Origin: an uncultured Geobacteraceae bacterium
Lineage (GTDB): Bacteria > Desulfobacterota > Desulfuromonadia > Geobacterales > Pseudopelobacteraceae
Length of the DNA stretch: 22,460 nt
Direction: 5' to 3'
Assembly: GCA_903879825.1 (NCBI GenBank)
Contig: CAIRND010000199.1
Location: 1 to 22,460, forward strand
Part shown: one piece after another, positions 8,906 through 16,001 of the stretch
How positions within the stretch are numbered: position 1 is the stretch's first letter
Layout of the letters: each line of letters opens with the position of its first letter
Notes under the pieces: model-generated
Database searches by the model: none
Seen by the model: the letters and a program-made list of their open reading frames with translations, nothing else
What the model was told of the DNA's origin: nothing
Position numbers and translations under genes: made by a program

Positions 8906-8918
8906 GTATACTGTATAC
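8906..8918. promoter_or_regulatory. 13-bp perfect inverted repeat, candidate operator for nuo
   Basis: GTATAC-T-GTATAC is a perfect inverted repeat around one central base. It lies roughly at +4 to +16 relative to the predicted nuo start, where a bound repressor would block transcription. The TTGTATAC core on the minus strand recalls operators of some GntR-family (FadR/FCD) regulators, but the regulator cannot be named from this window. Confidence 0.5.
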
Positions 8919-8928
8919 AAACGCTGCT

Positions 8929-8957
8929 TTAATAGGTTATCTGGAATTATTTGTCAA
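8929..8957 (-). promoter_or_regulatory. sigma-70 promoter of the nuo operon
   Basis: On the minus strand a perfect -35 TTGACA (plus coordinates 8952-8957) is separated by exactly 17 bases from a -10 TATTAA (8929-8934, four of six matches to TATAAT). Predicted transcription starts near 8922, about 39 bases before the nuoA ATG. This is the only good promoter-like pair in front of nuoA. Called from sequence alone. Confidence 0.75.
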
Positions 8958-9032
8958 TAGTTTTTTTACCCCCACTTAAAATGCGGATATGACGCAATGC
9001 ACCTTAAATAACAATAAAATTACCGCTTTACC

Positions 9033-9062
9033 TTGACATGAGACGACTATCAATGATAGAAA
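9033..9062 (+). promoter_or_regulatory. putative sigma-70 promoter of hemL-atp operon
   Basis: A perfect -35 TTGACA at 9033-9038 is followed after 18 bases by TAGAAA (9057-9062), four of six matches to TATAAT. Predicted start near 9069, leaving a leader of about 43 bases before hemL. The -10 is weaker than that of the divergent nuo promoter. Confidence 0.55.
9047..9059. promoter_or_regulatory. 13-bp perfect inverted repeat overlapping the hemL promoter
   Basis: CTATCA-A-TGATAG is a perfect inverted repeat with a one-base centre. It lies in the spacer and -10 region of the predicted hemL promoter, a position expected for a repressor operator. It has the same size and geometry as the repeat at the nuo promoter but a different sequence, so a different regulator is likely. 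Confidence 0.45.
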
Positions 9063-9111
9063 GCCGATCGTGATGGCTCATTCACATAACTTTTTCTGAC
9101 GAGGTTTCTCC

Positions 9112-10398
9112 ATGAATCACGAACGCTCCAGCTTTCTTTTTCAGCAGGCTCAGGCTGTAATCCCCGGCGGCGTCAACAGCCCCGTCCGTGCTTTTAAATC
9201 CGTAGGCGCTGACCCTCTTTTCATCAAAAAGGCATCTGGATGCCACATATATGATGAAGATAATAACGACTATGTTGATTACGTCGGATCATGGGGGCCT
9301 ATGATTGTCGGCCACTGTCACCCCGATATTATTTCTGCGGTGCAGACCACCATGGCAAGTGGCGCAAGTTTTGGTGCACCAACAGAGCGCGAAACCATTC
9401 TTGCCAACATGGTCATTGATGCGGTTCCCTCTATTGAAATGGTTCGTATGGTCAGTTCCGGTACGGAAGCAACTATGAGCGCTATTCGGCTTGCCCGCGG
9501 TTATACCGGGCGGGATAAAATAATTAAATTTTCCGGTTGCTATCATGGCCATGCAGACTCACTGCTCGTCAAGGCAGGCTCCGGTGCTGCCACCTTTGGC
9601 GTACCAGATTCTCCCGGCGTGCCGGCAGAGGTTGCCAAACTCACGCTGACGGCAGAATTCAATTCCCTTGATTCGGTAAATGCCCTGATTGCGCAGAATA
9701 AAGACTCCATTGCCTGCATTATCGTCGAGCCGGTTGCCGGCAACATGGGAACAGTGACGCCACGAGATGTTTTCCTGGAAGGACTTCGGGATCTGTGCAC
9801 GAACGAAGGTATAATTCTGATTTTTGACGAAGTCATGTCCGGTTTCCGCGTTTCCTACGGTGGGGCACAGGAACTTTTCGGTGTTACCCCTGACATGACG
9901 ACACTTGGAAAAATTATCGGCGGCGGCCTTCCTGTCGGCGCATTCGGCGGCAAGCGCGAAATAATGGAAAAACTTTCTCCCTCTGGCGGGGTATATCAGG
10001 CAGGCACTCTTTCCGGGAACCCTCTTGCCATGTCTGCCGGTATTGCCACATTAAATATCCTCAAACAGCCGGGGTTTTACAAAGCACTTGAGGAAAAGAG
10101 CCGCGCCGTTGCTGAAGGTATTGCCAGGGCAGCCAAAGAGGCTGGTTATCCAATATATTCAACACGCGTTGGCAGCATGTTCTGCGCCTTTTTCAGTAAA
10201 AATGACGTATTTGACTGGCCATCCGCCTCAAAATGCGACACCACCGCCTTTGCGAAATATTTCCTTGCCATGCTCGATGAAGGTGTTTATTTGGCACCGT
10301 CGCAATTCGAGACCGCCTTTGTGTCAGCCGCCCACAGCGATTCAGATATAGATAAGACCATAGCCGCTGCCGCTAAATGCTTCAAACTTATTGCGTAA
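9112..10398 (+). CDS. hemL: glutamate-1-semialdehyde 2,1-aminomutase
   Basis: HemL is a PLP enzyme that converts glutamate-1-semialdehyde to 5-aminolevulinate, the precursor of haem and other tetrapyrroles, via the C5 pathway. The 428 residues match the family length. Visible features are IPGGVNSPVRAFKSVG at the N-terminus, the SSGTEATMSAIRLARG cofactor region (115-130), SGCYHGHAD (141-149), Asp239 in IFDEVMSGFR, and the Schiff-base lysine K267 in TTLGKIIGGGLPVGAFGG. The ATG is preceded by GAGG with seven bases of spacing. It heads a plus-strand operon with ATP synthase genes and is divergent from nuo. High haem demand in cytochrome-rich bacteria would fit the shared location with respiratory genes, but that link is inferred. 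Confidence 0.97.
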   Translation: MNHERSSFLFQQAQAVIPGGVNSPVRAFKSVGADPLFIKKASGCHIYDEDNNDYVDYVGSWGPMIVGHCHPDIISAVQTTMASGASFGAPTERETILANMVIDAVPSIEMVRMVSSGTEATMSAIRLARGYTGRDKIIKFSGCYHGHADSLLVKAGSGAATFGVPDSPGVPAEVAKLTLTAEFNSLDSVNALIAQNKDSIACIIVEPVAGNMGTVTPRDVFLEGLRDLCTNEGIILIFDEVMSGFRVSYGGAQELFGVTPDMTTLGKIIGGGLPVGAFGGKREIMEKLSPSGGVYQAGTLSGNPLAMSAGIATLNILKQPGFYKALEEKSRAVAEGIARAAKEAGYPIYSTRVGSMFCAFFSKNDVFDWPSASKCDTTAFAKYFLAMLDEGVYLAPSQFETAFVSAAHSDSDIDKTIAAAAKCFKLIA

Positions 10399-10482
10399 AC
10401 GTGTTTTCGTTTCTGTTTGACATCTCGACATCACCTATGGTAAGGAATACCGGTTTTATGCATCCTTTGTACGGCGCTTCTG

Positions 10483-10725
10483 ATGTCTGCTGATAATCGT
10501 CAGCTTTTTCGAAGTCTTGCAATGGTCTCCAGCATGGGTATTTCTGTGGTGCTGGCAATCGCCATCGGTGTCTGGTTTGGCTTAACACTAGACCGATGGC
10601 TGAACACAACACCCTGGTTCTTTTATATTTTTTTACTGATCGGGATTGCCGCCGGCTTTAAGAATGTTTATGTTATTGCCGGCAGGGAGATCCGTAAAAG
10701 TGATGATAACGATCAACGAGGATAA
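10483..10725 (+). CDS. atpZ: AtpZ/AtpI-family F0F1 accessory membrane protein
   Basis: A protein of 80 residues with two membrane segments (about 14-35 and 44-62) separated by GLTLDRWLNTTPWF, the pattern of the AtpZ family (F0F1-ATPase-associated small proteins, thought to help assembly or Mg2+/Ca2+ uptake). It directly precedes atpI and atpB, as in many ATP synthase operons. The only usable in-frame start is the ATG at 10483. It lacks a visible Shine-Dalgarno sequence; a tiny ORF at 10458-10493 overlaps its start and could couple translation. The gene symbol is a family-level assignment. Confidence 0.8.
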   Translation: MSADNRQLFRSLAMVSSMGISVVLAIAIGVWFGLTLDRWLNTTPWFFYIFLLIGIAAGFKNVYVIAGREIRKSDDNDQRG

Positions 10726-11083
10726 CCTCTTCGCAGTCATCATCAAGGGCAGCTTGGGTTTAGTAGTATTCCTTACTCTGGCAGGCTGGGCTCTGTTTTC
10801 TGTAAAAGTAGGCTTGGGCGCTCTGGCCGGTGGCTGCATTGCAATAGCCAATTTTTTCTGGATTCGTAACGTGCTCGAGCGGATTCTTGGTCAACTGCCA
10901 TCTAATGCCACCACATACGCTCAGCTCCGCTTTATAGCCCGCTTGAGTATTACCGGAATGCTTTTGTATTTCATTATAACTTCCGGCTGGTTTTCATTGG
11001 CAGGGATTTTTGTCGGACTTTCGGTAATTGTTATCAACATAATTGCACTTTCAATATACAGCGCCCTGCGCGCAGGAGGTTAG
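10703..11083 (+). CDS. atpI: ATP synthase subunit I (AtpI)
   Basis: AtpI is a small membrane protein that aids assembly of the c ring of ATP synthase. The 126-residue protein has four predicted membrane segments in two pairs (about residues 10-33, 36-53, 74-92, 95-118), with the conserved GALAGGCIAIANFFWI around 39-54. The frame is open further upstream, but that part lies over atpZ and is not hydrophobic in the family manner. I choose the ATG at 10703; the GTG immediately before it (10700), 10 bases after AGGGAG, is nearly as good. The gene overlaps the end of atpZ by 23 bp, and its own last codons hold the Shine-Dalgarno sequence of atpB. Confidence 0.82.
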   Translation: MITINEDNLFAVIIKGSLGLVVFLTLAGWALFSVKVGLGALAGGCIAIANFFWIRNVLERILGQLPSNATTYAQLRFIARLSITGMLLYFIITSGWFSLAGIFVGLSVIVINIIALSIYSALRAGG

Positions 11084-11087
11084 CTCC

Positions 11088-11777
11088 ATGGTTCACCCGT
11101 TACTGTTTCTAGAATTTTTCCGCTCTTTACTTGCTCCGCTTCACATACCCAGCGCAAGTGCCGATGCAATCAGCTATACATGGCTGATCATCGTTCTGCT
11201 TCTTGTCCTTTCCCTGCTGGCTACTTCGGCGCTCAAGTCTATCCCAAGCGGGATGCAGAATTTCATGGAAACCGTTATTGGTGGGATTGAAACCATGATT
11301 GTTGACACAATGGGAGAACAGGGTCGTTCTTTCTTCCCGCTGATCGCCACGCTCGCTATCTTCGTGCTTGTATCAAACCTGATCGGCTTGATTCCCGGCT
11401 TCTTTCCACCGACCGCCAATATCAATACGACCGCAGCCTGCGCCGTAATCGTCTTCGTTTCAACCCATGTGGTCGGAATCAAGCATCACGGTCTCGGTTA
11501 CATCAAGCATTTTCTCGGACCTATCGCCTGGCTTGCTCCTGTTATGTTCTTCATTGAGGTCATCGGACATCTGAGCCGTCCGGTTTCCCTGACACTGCGT
11601 CTGTTCGGCAACATGAACGGCCACGAACTTGTCCTGATGATTTTCTTCGGATTGGCTCCTTTTCTCGTACCACTGCCGATGATGCTGATGGGAGTCCTTG
11701 TTTCTTTTATTCAGGCATTTGTCTTTATGCTTCTGGCGATGATCTACATCCAAGGTTCGCTGGATCATGCACATTAA
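11088..11777 (+). CDS. atpB: ATP synthase F0 subunit a
   Basis: Subunit a forms the two half-channels through which ions reach the c ring. The 229-residue protein has five to six membrane segments and the essential arginine, R171, in LTLRLFGNMNGHE, with SLIGLIPG-type sequence earlier (SNLIGLIPGFFP) and a C-terminal helix, VSFIQAFVFMLLAMIYI. The start at 11088 has AGGAGG eight bases upstream, overlapping the end of atpI. An upstream in-frame ATG at 11043 would add 15 uncharacteristic residues and is rejected. Subunits b, delta and all of F1 are not nearby. Confidence 0.96.
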   Translation: MVHPLLFLEFFRSLLAPLHIPSASADAISYTWLIIVLLLVLSLLATSALKSIPSGMQNFMETVIGGIETMIVDTMGEQGRSFFPLIATLAIFVLVSNLIGLIPGFFPPTANINTTAACAVIVFVSTHVVGIKHHGLGYIKHFLGPIAWLAPVMFFIEVIGHLSRPVSLTLRLFGNMNGHELVLMIFFGLAPFLVPLPMMLMGVLVSFIQAFVFMLLAMIYIQGSLDHAH

Positions 11778-11793
11778 TCATTAATTCTAAATA

Positions 11794-11812
11794 CTCCTAT
11801 ACTGTTTAGGAG
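11794..11812 (+). repeat. small stem-loop between atpB and atpE
   Basis: CTCCTA (11794-11799) and TAGGAG (11807-11812) are perfect complements around a 7-base loop. The stem lies upstream of the atpE ribosome site (GGAGG at about 11825). It could be an mRNA processing or stability element that raises the yield of subunit c, which is needed in many copies. There is no U-tract, so it is not a terminator. Confidence 0.4.
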
Positions 11813-11837
11813 ACAAAACCATACGGAGGTAGTAAAG

Positions 11838-12113
11838 ATGAGCTTTTTCACGATGTGCGTTCTGGCAGCAGGTATTGGTATGGCACTGGGCACAATTGGC
11901 ACCGGCATTGGCCAGGGTCTCGCAGTTAAAAGCGCTGTTGAAGGCGTTTCTCGTAACCCAGGCGCTTCAGGGAAAATCCTGACCACCATGATGATCGGTC
12001 TGGCCATGATCGAGTCACTGGCAATCTATGCACTGGTTGTCTGCCTGATCATCCTGTTCGCTAACCCTTACAAAGATATCGCGCTGAAACTTGCTGAAAC
12101 TGTCGCTAAGTAA
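11838..12113 (+). CDS. atpE: ATP synthase F0 subunit c
   Basis: Subunit c is the hairpin proteolipid that forms the rotating ring. At 91 residues it has two membrane helices (about 5-33 and 48-75) joined by the conserved polar loop with R39-N40-P41. The ion-binding carboxylate is E59 in GLAMIESLAIY. Helix 1 has the glycine repeat GIGMALGTIGTGIGQG, including Q26. The Q...E-S combination is partly shared with Na+-binding c rings, although Leu follows the Ser here. A clear GGAGG lies eight bases before the ATG. It is the last gene before the terminator. Confidence 0.97.
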   Translation: MSFFTMCVLAAGIGMALGTIGTGIGQGLAVKSAVEGVSRNPGASGKILTTMMIGLAMIESLAIYALVVCLIILFANPYKDIALKLAETVAK

Positions 12114-12135
12114 TTCGAAACGATACAGATTCAGT

Positions 12136-12169
12136 AAAAAAGGGCATCCATTCGTGGATGCCCTTTTTT
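12136..12169. terminator. strong intrinsic terminator, probably bidirectional
   Basis: GGGCATCCA (12142-12150), loop TTCG, and TGGATGCCC (12155-12163) form a perfect 9-bp stem. It is flanked by six A residues on one side and six T residues on the other, which can extend the stem. The A and T tracts allow termination on both strands: of hem-atp coming from the left and of the arg operon ending at 12202 from the right. Confidence 0.93.
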
Positions 12170-12201
12170 ATTACACGTACGCCACGCATTCATTGGCATA
12201 A

Positions 12202-12972
12202 TTATTCATCGTCCTTCAGCATCCCCTCAACCGCTTGTGACGCTTCACTCTCTGCAACACTTCCCGACTCCTGCACAATCAGGGCTTTTACTGAATAGCG
12301 GTACTTCACGCCCCGTTCAAGAGCACTATCAACGTACACGGTGTCTTTCAACGGTGCATTATTAAGAGAACGGTACGATGCGACCCAGGGCGCTGAGGAA
12401 CGATACAGGTTGTAACCAAGCAGTCGCCCGGATAACGAAAGCGGTGCAGCGATCTGAAGCTTCACCTCTGTAGGAAGTGACTCTATTTTCAAAACGGGAG
12501 CGACATGCGGTGGTGAGACACGAACTTCTTTATGCATCGATGAGGCACCTTCCACACCATCTGCAGTGAATGGAACAACACTGTACGAATAAACCTTTCC
12601 TACACTCACGTGGCTGTCGACAACAATCAGGCTATCTCCGTATCGCTGACTGTTTGTCGGTAAACTGTCAAGGTAGAGAGTGAGAAAAAGCGAGTAATCG
12701 GTCATACAGGAACGGCAGACGACTTCCTGGTCAGCTTCCATCACCCGACGACTGATTTTAACGCCTGCAACCCCCTTAATTGATTGCCCTCCCCGGTTTT
12801 TGTCAGGCAGAGCAAACTGAAGCTTGATGTAAGAGCCACTCTGCTGGGCAGTAACAGCGGTCGGCGCAGCGAGGACCAGCATATCAGGATAGGATAGTGG
12901 ACCTTTTCTGCCGCACGCAGTAGCCAGCAGCGACATACCTACAACAAGCGCCGAGCTCCCGAGCCTGCTCAT
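12202..12972 (-). CDS. predicted outer-membrane lipoprotein with fibronectin-III-like domains
   Basis: The protein has 256 residues. The first 19 form a signal peptide ending in the lipobox LATA-C, so C20 should be lipidated. The mature N-terminus, CGRKGPLSYP, resembles the short LptM/YifL-type lipoprotein motif (C-G-x-K-G-P-L). Beyond it are two repeats of beta-strand-rich sequence, roughly 33-150 and 155-245. Their ends match the fibronectin-III pattern (VGKVYSYSVVPFTADGVEG and RGVKYRYSVKALIVQESGS). A CxxC pair (C86, C89) lies in the first. The start overlaps the GspB-like gene by 4 bp. Function unknown; location suggests a link to the GspA/GspB pair, but it may simply be downstream of argH. 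Confidence 0.8.
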   Translation of the reverse strand: MSRLGSSALVVGMSLLATACGRKGPLSYPDMLVLAAPTAVTAQQSGSYIKLQFALPDKNRGGQSIKGVAGVKISRRVMEADQEVVCRSCMTDYSLFLTLYLDSLPTNSQRYGDSLIVVDSHVSVGKVYSYSVVPFTADGVEGASSMHKEVRVSPPHVAPVLKIESLPTEVKLQIAAPLSLSGRLLGYNLYRSSAPWVASYRSLNNAPLKDTVYVDSALERGVKYRYSVKALIVQESGSVAESEASQAVEGMLKDDE

Positions 12973-13673
12973 CTCGGCTCCTCGTTCGGCAGGGCAGAAT
13001 CAAGCTTTACTTCAAAAAGTCCGGCAGGCGATGAGAAGCGTACCCTGTCAGCCTGAATATCTGTAATTGTGGCACCAGAAACGGCAGCTCCTTCTTTAAG
13101 AAGAAAACCGTTAACAACGGCCCTTCGACCTGCGCGTTCATCCTGCCAGGCAATTCCGGACAGCTTGATATCAGCTGGCACCGGCACATATTTCGGAACT
13201 TGTTTCGGCACAGCAGGTTGGGGAGTGAGGGGCATCTTCGTACGGCGAACTGCCTGCACGGGTGGTACCGCCTCTGAAGCCGTTTTACTGTTTTTGGAAC
13301 GGGCAGGAGTAACAACGGGCGATACTGACGGCTTCTCGGTAACCGGAATCGGCTGAGTAGTAACAGTCGCTGGAATCACAACCGGAATAACGGGAGCGGC
13401 AACGGGGGCTTGTATGGCAACAGGTTGAGGAGGTGCAGTGTGGCGTTCCTGAGCGCTGGTTTTCTTGTTTTTTCCCTGAAGCACAAACCAGGTACCTGCA
13501 CAGGTCACCACAGATGCAACCGCTATAAGCAGCACAATTTTCCAGATTCCGTTGCTGGCGGCAGGTTTCATACGTTCCTGAAACAAGTCACCGGAAATGC
13601 TAACCCTGCCGTCTGGTTTTTTTTTGTTTTTTTCATGCTCGATTTTTTTAAGAGCATCAAGAATATAACTCAT
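12969..13673 (-). CDS. gspB: GspB-like general secretion pathway protein B
   Basis: The 234-residue protein starts MSYILDALKKIEHEKNKK, the typical cytoplasmic N-terminus of GspB/ExeB proteins. A single membrane segment follows at about 43-65, then a Pro/Val/Ala-rich periplasmic linker (about 78-165), and a C-terminal beta domain (KLSGIAWQDERAGRRAVVNGFLL... ADRVRFSSPAGLFEVKL). In the family, GspA and GspB act together at the inner membrane and peptidoglycan to let the type II secretin assemble. The frame continues upstream to 13832, but that part lies over gspA and has no family character. The true start is the ATG at 13673, four bases after the gspA stop. No other type II secretion genes are in the window. 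Confidence 0.82.
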   Translation of the reverse strand: MSYILDALKKIEHEKNKKKPDGRVSISGDLFQERMKPAASNGIWKIVLLIAVASVVTCAGTWFVLQGKNKKTSAQERHTAPPQPVAIQAPVAAPVIPVVIPATVTTQPIPVTEKPSVSPVVTPARSKNSKTASEAVPPVQAVRRTKMPLTPQPAVPKQVPKYVPVPADIKLSGIAWQDERAGRRAVVNGFLLKEGAAVSGATITDIQADRVRFSSPAGLFEVKLDSALPNEEPR

Positions 13674-13677
13674 AGAT

Positions 13678-14547
13678 TTAAGGTCCCTTTCCGGCAAACA
13701 GCCAGTGCAAGATACGGTACCAGAGGCCCCGACAGTCATCAACGGCCTGGAGTTCTGCGATAACCTCCGCTGCAATGGAGGGAGAAACCGACCGCGTTTC
13801 ACGGGTCCACGCCATAACAAGCGCCTGTTCACACACGACGTTAATCAAACGTGGTGTACCGTATGAAAAGCGGAATATACGCTTTATTGCTGCACGGGAG
13901 AAAATATCAGGAAGCCGGCTACCGGATATTTTGAGGCGGTGGTTGATGTACTGGGTCGTTTCTTCAAGCTTCATCGGTGTAAGCCTGCAGCGCACCGTAA
14001 TGCGCTGGTTAAGCTGTCGCAGATCATGACGTCTGAGAACAGAGTTCAATTCCGGCTGCCCGGCCAAAATAATCTGGATTAATTTATCCCGTTCCGTCTC
14101 CAGATTTGAGATCATGCGAACCTGCTCAAGTACGTCCGGCTCCAGATTCTGTGCCTCATCAATAACAAGCACAACCGTCCGTCCCCGACAGTTTTGATCA
14201 ATCAGAAAGCGGTTGAGCGCATCCAGATAGCCACACCGGTTGTGCTCATCGGTTGCTATACCGAACTCCCTACAGATAGAAGCAAGAAGCTGTTCACCTG
14301 ACATGCACGGGTTAAAAATAAGAGCGCTGGTGTATTTTTCCGGATCGAGTTGAGTCAACAGCGTGCGCAGCATTGTAGTCTTACCGGTTCCGACCTCACC
14401 CGTCAGGGCGATAAAACCGGCATGACTGTCAACCCCGTACAGCAAGCGGGCAAATGCCTCGCGGTGTATGCTGCTCAAAAAAACAAAATGCGGATTTGGG
14501 GTAATGGTAAATGGCTTTTCTGAAAAGCCGAAAAAATCGCAATACAT
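13678..14547 (-). CDS. gspA: ExeA/GspA-like AAA ATPase
   Basis: An ATPase of 289 residues. It begins MYCDFFGFSEKPFTITPNPHF, the hallmark of ExeA/GspA-family ATPases. Walker A is GEVGTGKTT (50-58), Walker B is VVLVIDEAQ (125-133), and an arginine-rich sensor region follows (LRQLNQRITVRCRL). The C-terminal helical part has GTPRLINVVCEQAL. It lacks the long periplasmic peptidoglycan-binding extension of Aeromonas ExeA and shows no clear membrane helix, so it is a short form. Next to gspB it should power or signal secretin assembly. The start lies 6 bp after the argH stop with only a weak ribosome site, suggesting translational coupling to argH. Confidence 0.85.
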   Translation of the reverse strand: MYCDFFGFSEKPFTITPNPHFVFLSSIHREAFARLLYGVDSHAGFIALTGEVGTGKTTMLRTLLTQLDPEKYTSALIFNPCMSGEQLLASICREFGIATDEHNRCGYLDALNRFLIDQNCRGRTVVLVIDEAQNLEPDVLEQVRMISNLETERDKLIQIILAGQPELNSVLRRHDLRQLNQRITVRCRLTPMKLEETTQYINHRLKISGSRLPDIFSRAAIKRIFRFSYGTPRLINVVCEQALVMAWTRETRSVSPSIAAEVIAELQAVDDCRGLWYRILHWLFAGKGP

Positions 14548-14553
14548 CGTAAA

Positions 14554-15930
14554 TCAGTTTCCCGCTCGTACGTTCTGGATTTCACTCCACACCCGGTCTC
14601 GCGCAGTTCCACCCGGTACGTTACGAGCGTTAACGCTGGCTTCTACCGTTATACATTCAAAAATATCTGTATCGATTTTTCCCGAAAACAGCTGCCACTC
14701 TGCCAGTGAAAGCTCGGTAATTGCCATCTGGTTTTCCACACAGTACGCAACCGCTTTGCCTACCGCTTCATGGGCATCACGGAAGGCGAGTCCCTTGCGC
14801 ACCAGATAATCGGCAACATCTGTTGCGGTGGAGAAGCCCTGCCCCGCCGCTTTACCCATATTGTCCACATTTACCCGCATCTCCCGGATCATATCGGCAA
14901 AAATCTTGAGGCTCCCTTTGACCGTATCTATCGTATCAAAGAGTGGCTCCTTATCTTCCTGCATATCCTTGTTATATGCCAACGGCAGGGCCTTCATGGT
15001 AGTGAGGAGCGCCATGAGATTTCCATACACGCGACCGGTCTTACCCCGCACCAGCTCCGGCACATCCGGATTCTTTTTTTGCGGCATGATCGATGATCCG
15101 GTACAAAAGCCGTCTGACAATTCAATAAACTGAAAGGCACTTGTTGACCAGATGATCAACTCTTCCGAAAAGCGGGAGAGGTGCATCATTATTATTGAGG
15201 CATCCGCAAGAAACTCCAGTGCAAAATCACGATCTGAAACCGAATCAAGCGAGTTACGGGTTATGGTCGGAAAGCCGAGTTGTTCCGCCACATACTCACG
15301 ATCAATCGGGAATGTCGTACCAGCCAACGCCCCGGCTCCTAACGGAAGCACATCAACCCGTTTGAGGCAATCATCCAGGCGACTCTTATCGCGTTTGAAC
15401 ATCTCGACATACGCCATCAAATGATGGGCAAAAAGGATCGGCTGCGCTGTCTGTAAGTGAGTGAAACCGGGCATAAGCGTATCAAGGTTCGCTTCAGCCT
15501 GAACCAGCAGGGCATCAATAAGCAGGTCAAGATAGGTAGTGATTTGAACGATCTCATCCCGCAGATAGAGCCTGATATCCAGCGCGACCTGATCATTGCG
15601 CGATCGACCGGTGTGAAGGCGCTTGCCCGCTTCACCGATAGCAGCCGAGAGACGCGCCTCTATGTTCATGTGGATATCTTCAAGGCTAATGGAAAAATCA
15701 AACTGGCCGGCTTCAATCTGCTCAAGTATTTTATGAAGACCGTGGACGATTTGCTCAACATCTTCAAGCGGGATGATTCCCTGTTTGCCCAGCATACGGG
15801 CATGGGCCACCGATCCCCGTATATCCTGATGGTACAGGCGTTTGTCGAACTGAATGGAGGCGGTAAATTCTTCAACAAATTTATCTGTAGGCTGTGTGAA
15901 GCGTCCGCCCCACAATTTATCTTTTGACAT
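14554..15930 (-). CDS. argH: argininosuccinate lyase
   Basis: ArgH catalyses the last step of arginine synthesis, splitting argininosuccinate into arginine and fumarate. The 458 residues have the family signature GSSIMPQKKNPD (278-289) with the catalytic serine S280, and His158 in GFTHLQTAQP. Start KLWGGRF and LHTGRSRNDQ (105-114) are also typical. AAGGGA is seven bases before the ATG. Upstream are 144 bp holding a possible promoter; downstream gspA starts after 6 bp. No damage seen. Confidence 0.98.
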   Translation of the reverse strand: MSKDKLWGGRFTQPTDKFVEEFTASIQFDKRLYHQDIRGSVAHARMLGKQGIIPLEDVEQIVHGLHKILEQIEAGQFDFSISLEDIHMNIEARLSAAIGEAGKRLHTGRSRNDQVALDIRLYLRDEIVQITTYLDLLIDALLVQAEANLDTLMPGFTHLQTAQPILFAHHLMAYVEMFKRDKSRLDDCLKRVDVLPLGAGALAGTTFPIDREYVAEQLGFPTITRNSLDSVSDRDFALEFLADASIIMMHLSRFSEELIIWSTSAFQFIELSDGFCTGSSIMPQKKNPDVPELVRGKTGRVYGNLMALLTTMKALPLAYNKDMQEDKEPLFDTIDTVKGSLKIFADMIREMRVNVDNMGKAAGQGFSTATDVADYLVRKGLAFRDAHEAVGKAVAYCVENQMAITELSLAEWQLFSGKIDTDIFECITVEASVNARNVPGGTARDRVWSEIQNVRAGN

Positions 15931-15972
15931 GGTTTTTTCCCTTAGGCCTGATCTCGAAGTTTGTGAAGGCGC

Positions 15973-16001
15973 ACTATACGTGAAAAACGGATAAAATTAA
16001 A
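15973..16001 (-). promoter_or_regulatory. possible internal promoter for argH
   Basis: On the minus strand TATAGT (plus 15973-15978) matches TATAAT in five of six positions. Seventeen bases upstream is TTTAAT (15996-16001), a poor -35. The 144-bp gap before argH is the longest in the arg cluster, and the start would give a leader of about 36 bases. This could supply argH independently of the inserted Nudix/nitrilase genes. Confidence 0.4.

Noticed and set aside
8906..8918. SOS/LexA box reading of the palindrome
   Set aside because: The E. coli-type CTGT-N8-ACAG pattern is not complete, and the repeat is GTATAC-T-GTATAC; there is no DNA-repair gene nearby.
13674..13832. N-terminal extension of the GspB-like protein
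   Set aside because: It overlaps gspA in another frame and MSYILDALKK is the conserved family start.
15457..15927. 156-codon plus-strand open frame opposite argH
   Set aside because: Antisense to well-conserved ArgH; composition follows the complementary gene.
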